Shown here: one piece after another, positions 34,537 to 43,011 of the stretch | How positions within the stretch are numbered: position 1 is the first letter of the stretch | Layout: each line of letters starts with the position of its first letter | Source: an uncultured Collinsella sp. | GTDB lineage: Bacteria; Actinomycetota; Coriobacteriia; Coriobacteriales; Coriobacteriaceae | Direction of reading: 5' to 3' | Assembly: GCA_900550195.1 (NCBI GenBank) | Contig: URRB01000011.1 | Coordinates: 7,471-71,470 of the forward strand | Length of the DNA stretch: 64,000 nucleotides | Translations under genes and position numbers: made by a program | The notes under the pieces: model-generated | The model's input: only the letters and a program-made list of their open reading frames with translations | The model's database searches: none | Told to the model about the DNA's origin: nothing

Positions 34537-37424
34537 TCGAGGACGCGGTTTCGTCAGGAACGCCGCAGTTTGTCATCGACTCCTATGCCACGCTTGCCGA
34601 ACGCGCCAAAACGCAGTCCTTCGGCCTTATCGAGGAAGATGTGATTGTCCTCGATACCGAGACCACAGGTCTTTCGGTGCAGGACAACGAGCTGATCGAG
34701 ATCTCGGCGGCCCGTCTTTCGGGCCGCGAGATCGTCGACCGCTTCGATACCTTCGTGCATCCCAAGCAGCTAATTCCCGCCGAGATTACCGAGCTCACGA
34801 GCATTACAAATGCCGATGTGGCAGATGCCCCGTCGGCCGCTGAGGCCGTCGCCGCTCTCGCCGATTTTGTCGGTGGTTGCCCGGTGATCGCACATAACGC
34901 CACGTTCGATCGCTCGTTTATCGAGTCGGTCAAAGGCGGCGTCAACGTGAGCGATATCTGGATCGATTCGCTGGCGCTGTCGCGCATCGCGCTTCCGCGC
35001 CTGGCCTCGCACAAGCTGTCTTTTATGGCCGATCTGTTTGGCTGTGACTCGGTATCACACCGTGCCAATGCCGACGTCGACGCCCTGTGTGGCGTATGGC
35101 GTGTGTTGCTCGTGGCGCTCACCGACTTGCCCCAGGGCCTCATGGCGCGCCTAGCCGACATGCATCCGGATGTGCCTTGGTCCTATCGTCCTATCTTCTC
35201 ATTCTTGGCGGGGCAGAACCCTGGTTCTATCTTCTCTCTCAGCGCCGCTCGTGCTGACGTTCTCAAGGCCGATCGCGCCGACGATCGGGTGGACGCCGAC
35301 GAACTGCCGGTCCTCAAGATGCCGAGTCGTGAGGAGATTGAGGCAGACTATGCGCCGGGTGGCCTGGTCAATCGCATGTATCCCACTTACGAGCCGCGTG
35401 ATGAGCAGATCGCGATGGCCCTCGAGGTCCGCGATGCGCTGGTCACGGGCACACATCGCGTAATTGAGGCGGGCACGGGCGTCGGCAAATCGATGGCCTA
35501 TCTGGTGCCTTTTGCCGAGGCAGCACGCCGTAACAACATCACGGTTGGTATTGCGACCAAATCGAACAATCTTGCCGACCAGCTCATGTACCATGAGCTG
35601 CCAAAACTTGCCGAGCAACTGGACGGTGGTCTGTCATTTTGCGCTCTCAAGGGCTATGACCACTATCCGTGCCTGCGCAAGCTTGAGCGCATGAGCCGAG
35701 GCCAGGTCGAGATTACCACCAAGCGCGATCCGGCGGACACGCTCACGGCGGTCGCGGTCATTATGGCGTACGTCTGCCAATCAGCCGATGGCGACCTCGA
35801 CTCGCTCGGCATTCGGTGGCGCAGCGTCAACCGTCCCGACTTTACGACGGCCTCGCGCGAGTGTGCTCGTCGCCTCTGCCCGTTTTTCCCTGATAAATGT
35901 TTGGTCCACGGCGCTCGCCGTCGTGCGGCGCATGCCGATGTGGTGGTCACCAACCATTCCCTGCTGTTCCGCAATGTCGCGGCCGAGGGCAGGATTTTAC
36001 CTCCGATTCGTCATTGGGTAATCGACGAGGCCCATTCCATCGAGCGCGAGGCGCGCCGCCAGTGGGCGCGCGTGGTGTCGGCGGACGAATCACGCGTTCT
36101 GTTTGAGCGCCTGGGTGGCTCGAGCACCGGCGCGCTAAGCCAGGTTTCCCGTGATTTGGCAACCTCCGAGGGCTCTACGCTCTATCTGGGCCTTACTGCC
36201 AAGGCGACGTCGACGGTTGCGCGCGCGAGCATGGCAATCGCCGACGTGTTCGATGGCGTTCGCGAGCTCGGCCGCCGTGCGCGTGGGGGTTATGACAATG
36301 CCAATCTATGGATTGGCCCCGAGCTGCGCGAATCTGACGACTGGCATGATTTCTTACAGTCGGCCTACGCTGCCATCGATGCATTGGAACAAGCTGACAA
36401 GTGCGTCGACGCGCTGGTGCAAGCCGTCGCCGCCGACAAGCCCGAGGTTGTTGTCGACTTGGGCGATATCTCGCGCCGCCTGCACGAGCTGGCCGAGAAC
36501 CTCAAACTCATCATCGACGGCACCGATGAACACTACGTGTATTCGCTGCAGGTCAATCGCAGGTTGCGTGCCGGCGGAGAGTCAATGACCGCAGAGCGCA
36601 TCGACATTGGCGAGGCCTTGGCAACCGAGTGGCTGCCCGAGGTTCACACGGCTATCTTTGCCTCGGCGACCATGACGGTGTCCAAAAGCTTTGAACACTT
36701 TAACCACGCGGTCGGCCTCGATCGCATCGGTGCTTCAACATCCTCATCGCTGCACTTGGACTCGAGTTACGACTTTGATTCGAACATGGCTGTAGTCGTT
36801 GCGGGCGATATACCCGATCCGCGCGATCGCGAGAGCTATCTTACGGCGCTCGAGCGCGTGCTGGTCGACGCCCATCTTGCCATGGGCGGATCGGTGCTCA
36901 CGCTGTTCACCAATCGGCGCGACATGGAAGACCTGTACACCCGCGTTGAGCCCAAGATGGCCCGTGCGGGTCTGGAACTCAACTGCCAGCAGCGCAACTC
37001 ATCTCCTCGTCGCCTGCGCGACCGGTTTATCAACGAGCCGACCTCGTCGCTTTTTGCGCTTAAGGCCTTCTGGGAGGGATTCGACGCCAGCGGCGAGACG
37101 CTGCGCTGCGTCATCATTCCCAAGCTGCCGTTCTCGAGCCCCACGGACCCGCTCTCGTGCGAGCGCAACTTGCGCGAAGACCGCGCTTGGGTGCGCTATT
37201 CGCTGCCCGAGGCGGTGCTCGAGGTCAAGCAGGCGGCCGGCCGCCTTATCCGCTCGTCGACCGATTGCGGCGTGCTGATTCTGGCCGACCCGCGCCTGGT
37301 GACGAAGGGCTACGGAAAGAAGTTCTTAACGTCGCTGCCCACGAGCTCCTACCAGCGCATCGAATCGGCGCAGATCGGGCACTATCTGCAACTGTGGCGT
37401 GCACGCCACGAGCGGCGGCGCTAA
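34530..37424 (+). CDS. dinG: DnaQ-like exonuclease fused to DinG-family helicase
   Basis: A 964-residue fusion. Residues about 35-205 are a DEDDh 3'-5' exonuclease: DTETTG (Asp42, Glu44), HNATFD, and HRANADVDA with the catalytic His and Asp. Residues about 285-964 are an XPD/DinG superfamily 2 helicase with Walker A AGTGVGKS (314-321), a cysteine set typical of the iron-sulfur cluster region (CLRKL, then CARRLCPFFPDKC) and DEAH box 499-502. In Gram-positives this gene pair is usually one protein. It may act in replication or recombination repair. It overlaps ddl at its start and the convergent WYL gene by four bases at its stop. Confidence 0.92.
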   Translation: MLIEDAVSSGTPQFVIDSYATLAERAKTQSFGLIEEDVIVLDTETTGLSVQDNELIEISAARLSGREIVDRFDTFVHPKQLIPAEITELTSITNADVADAPSAAEAVAALADFVGGCPVIAHNATFDRSFIESVKGGVNVSDIWIDSLALSRIALPRLASHKLSFMADLFGCDSVSHRANADVDALCGVWRVLLVALTDLPQGLMARLADMHPDVPWSYRPIFSFLAGQNPGSIFSLSAARADVLKADRADDRVDADELPVLKMPSREEIEADYAPGGLVNRMYPTYEPRDEQIAMALEVRDALVTGTHRVIEAGTGVGKSMAYLVPFAEAARRNNITVGIATKSNNLADQLMYHELPKLAEQLDGGLSFCALKGYDHYPCLRKLERMSRGQVEITTKRDPADTLTAVAVIMAYVCQSADGDLDSLGIRWRSVNRPDFTTASRECARRLCPFFPDKCLVHGARRRAAHADVVVTNHSLLFRNVAAEGRILPPIRHWVIDEAHSIEREARRQWARVVSADESRVLFERLGGSSTGALSQVSRDLATSEGSTLYLGLTAKATSTVARASMAIADVFDGVRELGRRARGGYDNANLWIGPELRESDDWHDFLQSAYAAIDALEQADKCVDALVQAVAADKPEVVVDLGDISRRLHELAENLKLIIDGTDEHYVYSLQVNRRLRAGGESMTAERIDIGEALATEWLPEVHTAIFASATMTVSKSFEHFNHAVGLDRIGASTSSSLHLDSSYDFDSNMAVVVAGDIPDPRDRESYLTALERVLVDAHLAMGGSVLTLFTNRRDMEDLYTRVEPKMARAGLELNCQQRNSSPRRLRDRFINEPTSSLFALKAFWEGFDASGETLRCVIIPKLPFSSPTDPLSCERNLREDRAWVRYSLPEAVLEVKQAAGRLIRSSTDCGVLILADPRLVTKGYGKKFLTSLPTSSYQRIESAQIGHYLQLWRARHERRR

Positions 37425-38338
37425 AGCGGACAAACGAGGGTTTTTGCCATATCGCACAGACGCTTTGACAGGGCGGGGTCATCCAAGATGCGGATGGCTC
37501 CGCCCGCTGCGATTACCTGGATCAGTAGCCAACGCTCGGAGCCGTAATGCACGGTTACCATTGCCATGTCTGCCCCGCTGCGCTCGATTAGGGTGATGCC
37601 GGCCCAGTCCAGATGTTCCGCCATATCGAATGGCATCAAGAGCTTTGCGCTACGCTGCGTCCGGGCAAGGGAATCGTGGAGGGATGCGACGTCCGGTGCG
37701 TGAGACACGACGGAGTCTTCCGTCAAGGTGAGTCCCTCGATTTTATCCATGCGATAGGTGCGCTGCTCATCGACTGCGATGTCCCAGGCAATCAAGTATG
37801 TTTGGTCGCCGTTTGCCGTAATGCGCAAGGGGTCGACCAGACGCTCGCGTGGCCGTGCATCGTCCATCGAGCGATACGAGATGCGGCAGCGAACGCCGTC
37901 CTGAATGGCGCAGCTCAGCTGCTGCCAGTGCGACCCGTGGTTGACGGTGTCAAAGACGCGCTGGTTATAGCCGAGCTCTTCGGGTAGAAGAGCATGCCGA
38001 ATCCGGGCTGCCGTCTGTGGCTCGATCCCCAACGATTCAAGTTCGTGGTTGAGCACAGCGCCCTCGGCGGCACTCAGGCGCAACGGTAGAACACGCCCTG
38101 CGTTGCCGGTGAGGACCACACGCTCGCCGCGGCATTCGCAGATGATGCGCGCGCCCGATTCTCGGTCCGCGAGCGTCGAGACGATCTCGAGAATCTCGTC
38201 GAGCGACACCCCTGTGATGTCAAAGCGGCTGCAAATCTCGGCTCGTGTCATGCCGCTCTCGCCGGCGGCGTAGAGGGCCTCCATGATGTCGATGGCGCGC
38301 GAGAGTCTCTGCTCGCTGGTGAGTTTACGCACGGGCAT
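37421..38338 (-). CDS. WYL-domain transcriptional regulator 1
   Basis: A 305-residue protein with an N-terminal winged helix-turn-helix (about 1-70, LTSEQRLSRAIDIMEAL then MTRAEICSRFDITGVSL) and a WYL ligand-sensing domain (about 140-225; CRISYRSMDDARPRERLVDP, then GDQTYLIAWD and QRTYRMDKIEGL). WYL proteins often sense nucleic acids or small ligands. The start at 38338 overlaps the preceding WYL gene by 14 bp. Paired WYL proteins resemble PafB/PafC, the actinobacterial DNA-damage regulators; here the equivalence is only inferred. An upstream TTG is open but the ATG is preferred. Confidence 0.8.
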   Translation of the reverse strand: MPVRKLTSEQRLSRAIDIMEALYAAGESGMTRAEICSRFDITGVSLDEILEIVSTLADRESGARIICECRGERVVLTGNAGRVLPLRLSAAEGAVLNHELESLGIEPQTAARIRHALLPEELGYNQRVFDTVNHGSHWQQLSCAIQDGVRCRISYRSMDDARPRERLVDPLRITANGDQTYLIAWDIAVDEQRTYRMDKIEGLTLTEDSVVSHAPDVASLHDSLARTQRSAKLLMPFDMAEHLDWAGITLIERSGADMAMVTVHYGSERWLLIQVIAAGGAIRILDDPALSKRLCDMAKTLVCPL

Positions 38339-39347
38339 GCTCGTGCACCGTCCTTTCAATGAGGCGGTTCCACGCCTGTTTGAGCGATTTGGGGGCCACG
38401 GGCCTCATGCCGTCCACGGCGTGGGCCATGCAAAATGAGGCGGCGGCTTCAAGGTCACGCACGTCAACGGTCCAGGTCCATCCCGCATCGGTGTGTGCGA
38501 GCTCACCTCGCCCGCGCGTGAGGCCGTTGATCATATCGATCTGCGTCTGAGGGGCGAACGAGAACGTGGCTGCAACGGGCGGTCGGTCGGGAAAATCGAA
38601 TTCAAAGAACAGATAGTCGTTGAGATTGAAGTCCGCAGGGATGGCGTAGGCCTTCGAAGGACGCCAAGCGCGAACGATACGGTCGCAGCGGAATGTCCTG
38701 ATGCCGTCGGTGACATTGTCGAGGCCGCAGAAGTACGCCACGCCCTCGCGTTCGAACATGCCGTAGACGCAGACGGTACGTTCTTTCTGCTCGCCGCGTC
38801 CGTTCTGATATAAAAATCGCAGCGCGCATCGCTCGGCAAAGGCGCTCCATACCGCATCGACGGTGGGAGAGCGGCGGATTGGTGCTTCGTCCACCGTCGT
38901 CCTACCGGTGAGATAGGCAATCTTGGAGCGAATATCGGCAAGCGGTGCGGCAAAAGTGGATGAGCCGGCCGCTAGTGTCTGGTCGATGGCGTTGAGCAGG
39001 ATATCGGCGTCGTCTGCGGTGATGAGGCCGCCTGCTGCAAAGGTGTGCTCGCGGTCGATTGTCCACGAGCTTTCCTCGGTCTCCTGCGCACCGGCGGGGC
39101 GAACCTCCTTGATTAAGATGCCACGCTCGAGCAGTTTGTCACGATCGCGCCGAAACTTGCGCTTATCCGAGTCGATACTGCCCGAGCCATATCCCAGGTC
39201 AGAATCCAAGACGATCTGCTCGGTCGTCAGCGGTTCGGGGGAGCTGTTGAGCACAAAGAAAAGATTGAGGATGCGCTGAGCCGTTTTATCGAAACCGGGC
39301 TCCGAACTTCCCTTTTTAATTGTCGCGGTCGCGTCGCTTGCCGTCAT
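38325..39347 (-). CDS. WYL-domain transcriptional regulator 2
   Basis: A 340-residue protein with an N-terminal winged helix (TAQRILNLFFVLNSSPEPLT region, about 23-42, then SDKRKFRRDRDKLLERG) and a WYL-type domain (about 170-230; ALRFLYQNGRGEQKERTV, then GVAYFCGLDNVTDGIRTF). ATG 39347 with GCGAGG upstream. It precedes and overlaps the other WYL gene, forming a two-gene operon. Both converge on the DnaQ-DinG repair helicase, which fits a DNA-damage link without proving it. Confidence 0.8.
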   Translation of the reverse strand: MTASDATATIKKGSSEPGFDKTAQRILNLFFVLNSSPEPLTTEQIVLDSDLGYGSGSIDSDKRKFRRDRDKLLERGILIKEVRPAGAQETEESSWTIDREHTFAAGGLITADDADILLNAIDQTLAAGSSTFAAPLADIRSKIAYLTGRTTVDEAPIRRSPTVDAVWSAFAERCALRFLYQNGRGEQKERTVCVYGMFEREGVAYFCGLDNVTDGIRTFRCDRIVRAWRPSKAYAIPADFNLNDYLFFEFDFPDRPPVAATFSFAPQTQIDMINGLTRGRGELAHTDAGWTWTVDVRDLEAAASFCMAHAVDGMRPVAPKSLKQAWNRLIERTVHEHARA

Positions 39348-39545
39348 AGAATCCTCGCATGAGAAGGTAGTTTGCTGCCATGATTTTAGTCCGATATGGA
39401 GATTAGGCTATATCCTTGTCCGCTCGAGGCGTTAAGATGGCCCGAATTCGGTCGTTTGCGCTCGCTCGGGGTATACTTTCGACTATATACGGTTCTAATG
39501 TGCATGCATTGGGCCTATTTGTCGGATTATGGATGTGGAGCGCAC

Positions 39546-42500
39546 ATGGCGAACACCCAGAACTATATTAACCACCTGCTGCAGAACACCGGCATTACGC
39601 CGGCATGCAGCGAAGAAGAGCGCTTGGCTGCCGAGGATATCGCTCAGATCTTCCGCAACCACGGCTTTGACCCCGAGGTTCAGGAGTTCAATGCCCCGGC
39701 GCCCAGTAGATTGGCATTTGCCGTTACCGGTATTCTTGCGTTTGCCGGCGCCCTGCTGATGGGCATCGGCGGCGGTATCGGCTTGGTCGGCACCTTGCTG
39801 GCCATTGTCGGCGCCGTTCTTTACGTGCTCGAGCGCACGGGCCACCCCGTGGTTTCGCGCTTGGGCAAGACGGGCGTGAGCCAAAATGTCATCGCCTACC
39901 ACAAGGCCTCGGGCCCGCTCGCGTCTCCGCGCAACCGCCCGGTGGTCGTTGTCGCACACTACGACTCTCCCCGTGCTGAGCTGCTCGCCCGCGAGCCCTA
40001 TGCTTCGTATCGTGCGCTCATCGCCAAGCTGTTGCCCGTTGCCACGGTTGCCCCTGCTGCCGTTGCCATCCTGCGTATCCTGCCGCTCCCCGGCGCGCTC
40101 AAGGTTCTGCTGTGGATTGTCGCGATCCTCGCTTCCCTCGTTGCACTTGCCAACGCGGCAAACATCATCTCTAACCGCCACATTCTTCCCTATACGTCCG
40201 GCGCGGTGTGCAACAAGTCTTCTGTCGCCGCTATGCTCGGCGTTATGGACAACGTTGCTCCCTTCCAGGGCGAAAACGAGTTTCCCGACGATGTTCCGTT
40301 CGATACCTATTTTGGGGAGCAGAAGCGTCGTGCCGAGGAAATGGCGCGCGCAGCGGCGGAATATGCCGCGGCCCAGCAGCAAAACGACTACGGCAACACC
40401 ATCGAGTATGAAGAGCCTACCTACGCCGAGGACGAATTCGGTCAGCCGATTGCTCCCGACGCTCAGACCGAGCCCGAACAGGGTGAGGCTTTCGACGAGC
40501 AGATCGAGGGCTTTGAGGGTGCATCTGCCGACGAGACGCTGATCGGCGCTATCGTGCCCGAGGATCAGAATCAGGCTGTCCAGGCCGAAGAGTTCAATGA
40601 CGAGGTTCCCGCTGCCGAGTCGGCGGAGGAACCTGCCGCGGTCGAGCCCGAGCCCAAGCTCTATCGCAACGCCGCCGGCAACATCCGCTTTGGTTCGGAT
40701 GCCATCCGTGCGCTCGGAATGCTTCCCGAGTCCTGCACGCTCGATTACGAGGAGGGCGAGGAGCCGACGTTTGAGCCCGAGCCTGTGCCCGTTGTCACTG
40801 TGGATGATGAGTCTGCCGCGGTTACCGCTGCCGTTGCCGAGCCCGAGGCAGTGTCCGCGATCGATCCCGCGGCAGGACTGGACATTTTGGCTCCCGCCGC
40901 GCCGGCGCAAGACGTTGCGGACGAGTCTGACGACGATTACGTTGAACAGCCGAGGCGCGTGTCTTACGAGAGCGATACTGATTTCTCGGCCGAGATTCCC
41001 GCGGCAACGCCCCATGCCGATATTGCATCCGCGTTCTCTTCGATTGGCGCCAGCGCTTCCAACTTCTTTAAGGGTGCGCTTGCAAAGGGCAAGAAATTTG
41101 TCGACGATTTCGAGGAGAAGCGCGCTGCCGCACGCGAGGCTGCCGAGCAGGAGGCTATCGCTCAGCAGCAGGCAGCCGAGGCGGCACGTGAGCTCGCGGC
41201 GCAAGAGTTCGAGCAGAACGAGGCTGTGCAGTCCGTGCCCGTCGACGCCGCCGAAGCTACAACGTCCTTTGAGTCCCAGCAACCGACGTCCGCGGATGTT
41301 GTTGAGGCAACAACGTCTTTCGAGGCTCAGCAGCACGTCGATAGCACCATGTCGTTTGATGCCGCGAAGTTCGATTCCACGATAACGTTTGAAAAGCAGG
41401 GCACCGCGATTGCCGAGTCCCTTCCTGTTTCCGATGAACAGGGCGACGCGGTGGACGATGACGAGCCCATTGATGCTGCCGAGGACGAGCCCGTCGAGGC
41501 CAACTCTGGCGAAGAGCAATACGCGGCAGCCGAGCAAGCTGATTCGACCGAGGCCGAGCAGGAGGAAGTGCCTGCGGTTTCCGAGACTCTCGAAACGGAT
41601 GAGTCGAGGCCTTACTCCACGCAGATTTTCACCATGCCGACCCCGAGTGGTTCCGGTGCCACGGTTGCCAATGTCGCTCCCACCCAGGACGAAACGGTCG
41701 ATTCCCTTATGGCCCAGATTTCCTCCCAAGCATCGCCGCGTCCGCAGATGAATGTTCCCGATCCGTCGTCGGCACCGTCGCCTGCACCTTCCTCGTCTCC
41801 GCTGGCTTCGGTCCCCGATCCGTCGCTGCCGTCTATGAAGCAGGCAAACGTTGCGTCTCGCACGTCGCTGTTCGACCTTCCCGATCCCTCTGCCCAGGTC
41901 AACGACCCCTTTGCTACCGCCCAAGGTCCCGAACCCACATCGGCACCCGTTGCGCCTCCTGTGCCCGTTGCGTCGGGCGCGCAGCCGATCGAGACCATTT
42001 CGGCTCCCGCCCCGGCGGCACCCAAGTCTCGTAAGCGCGGCCTGGGTGGCCTGTTCGGTCGTAAAAAGAAAAACGAGCAGGACAGCATGAGTGACTGGCT
42101 GGGCGTCGAAGACGATTACGATGCCAAGAAGTCCGGTCGCGGTATCGGTTCGTGGGATAACTTCGAGGACGATAACGATGGCTGGAAGGGTGGCGCTACG
42201 TCTTCCGATGGTGCTTCTTCCGAAGATATGCTCTCGGCTGTCGCCTCTATGGGCGATGATGAGCTGCTCGGTCACGATATCTGGTTTGTGGCAACGGGCG
42301 CCTCGGATTGTGATGGCGCCGGCATGAAGGCCTTCTTGGCTTCGCATCGCGATAAGCTCCGCGGCGTATTCTTCATCAATCTTGAATCCGTCGGCGCCGG
42401 TAGGCTTTCGGTGGTGACGGTCGAGGGCGAACAGCAGCTGCTCAAGGGCGATCGCCGCATCATGAACCTGGTCAGCAAGGTGTGCAAGTCGTTCCATGTC

Positions 42501-42704
42501 GATTGTGGCGCGCTCGAGATGCCCTATGCCAAGACCGATGCCTATGCCGCGCTCGAGGCGAGCCGCCGAGCCCTCACCATCGCCGGCGTGGACGGCACGC
42601 GTCTGGCTTGCGCTCGTACCGAGGACGACCTGCCCCACAATGTCAACCCGACGAACATTGCCACGGTATCCGAGGTCGTGACCGAGGTTATCCGCCGTTC
42701 GTAG
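39546..42704 (+). CDS. Split M28-peptidase-like membrane protein with a large disordered insert
   Basis: A 1,052-residue protein. Two membrane helices (about 58-95) are followed by an M28 aminopeptidase-like first half with AHYDSP (His138, Asp140), another helix pair (about 165-205) and MDNVAP (Asp235). From about 245 to 900 runs a low-complexity Ala/Glu/Pro/Asp-rich insert with short repeats such as ATTSFESQQ. The second half resumes at about 905 with IWFVATGASDCDGAGMKAF, FINLESVG (Glu947) and NPTNIATVSEVV. The usual Glu-Glu pair reads Ala-Ser-Asp and the last His is Arg1024 or moved, so it may be inactive. Start ATG follows GGAG. The small membrane gene follows 21 bp later. Confidence 0.65.
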   Translation: MANTQNYINHLLQNTGITPACSEEERLAAEDIAQIFRNHGFDPEVQEFNAPAPSRLAFAVTGILAFAGALLMGIGGGIGLVGTLLAIVGAVLYVLERTGHPVVSRLGKTGVSQNVIAYHKASGPLASPRNRPVVVVAHYDSPRAELLAREPYASYRALIAKLLPVATVAPAAVAILRILPLPGALKVLLWIVAILASLVALANAANIISNRHILPYTSGAVCNKSSVAAMLGVMDNVAPFQGENEFPDDVPFDTYFGEQKRRAEEMARAAAEYAAAQQQNDYGNTIEYEEPTYAEDEFGQPIAPDAQTEPEQGEAFDEQIEGFEGASADETLIGAIVPEDQNQAVQAEEFNDEVPAAESAEEPAAVEPEPKLYRNAAGNIRFGSDAIRALGMLPESCTLDYEEGEEPTFEPEPVPVVTVDDESAAVTAAVAEPEAVSAIDPAAGLDILAPAAPAQDVADESDDDYVEQPRRVSYESDTDFSAEIPAATPHADIASAFSSIGASASNFFKGALAKGKKFVDDFEEKRAAAREAAEQEAIAQQQAAEAARELAAQEFEQNEAVQSVPVDAAEATTSFESQQPTSADVVEATTSFEAQQHVDSTMSFDAAKFDSTITFEKQGTAIAESLPVSDEQGDAVDDDEPIDAAEDEPVEANSGEEQYAAAEQADSTEAEQEEVPAVSETLETDESRPYSTQIFTMPTPSGSGATVANVAPTQDETVDSLMAQISSQASPRPQMNVPDPSSAPSPAPSSSPLASVPDPSLPSMKQANVASRTSLFDLPDPSAQVNDPFATAQGPEPTSAPVAPPVPVASGAQPIETISAPAPAAPKSRKRGLGGLFGRKKKNEQDSMSDWLGVEDDYDAKKSGRGIGSWDNFEDDNDGWKGGATSSDGASSEDMLSAVASMGDDELLGHDIWFVATGASDCDGAGMKAFLASHRDKLRGVFFINLESVGAGRLSVVTVEGEQQLLKGDRRIMNLVSKVCKSFHVDCGALEMPYAKTDAYAALEASRRALTIAGVDGTRLACARTEDDLPHNVNPTNIATVSEVVTEVIRRS

Positions 42705-42725
42705 ACGGAGCTCTAAGGAGTCAAC

Positions 42726-42944
42726 GTGTTTTCGTATATTAAGCGCCATTGGCCTGTCTACGTGATTTTGACCTTGATTGCCATTGCGTTAGGATTTGGG
42801 GCTGCCTACATCGTGGGTGCAAAGGGCTCGACCCCCGCCTCCGCAATCAGCGAAGAGGTGGAGCAAGAACAGAGTACGGGTGCCGATGGGATTCCTGAGT
42901 CCGAGCAGGCAATCGTTGATGGTGGATCTTCGTCTGCAGAGTAG
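42726..42944 (+). CDS. Small single-pass membrane protein
   Basis: A 72-residue protein starting at GTG with AAGGAG upstream. It has one transmembrane segment (about 10-31, VYVILTLIAIALGFGAAYIV) and an acidic, Ser/Gly-rich outer or inner tail. It lies 21 bp after the M28-like gene, likely in the same operon. No family was recognised. A strong terminator follows. Confidence 0.6.
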   Translation: MFSYIKRHWPVYVILTLIAIALGFGAAYIVGAKGSTPASAISEEVEQEQSTGADGIPESEQAIVDGGSSSAE

Positions 42945-42965
42945 ATACGGCGATTTACATGATTG

Positions 42966-43004
42966 AAAGCGGGCGAGCCAGGGGGACTGGCTCGCCCGCT
43001 TTTT
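42966..43004. terminator. Terminator between convergent genes
   Basis: A long GC stem (AAAGCGGGCGAGCCAG paired to CTGGCTCGCCCGCTTT) is followed by T residues on the plus strand. It stops the plus-strand operon and probably also the minus-strand adhesin gene. Confidence 0.93.
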
Positions 43005-43011
43005 CATCGCG

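Noticed and set aside
39495..42749. 1,084-codon minus-strand frame opposite the M28-like gene
   Set aside because: It mirrors the whole plus-strand gene, is rich in Arg, Gly and Leu as shadows are, and lacks a ribosome site.
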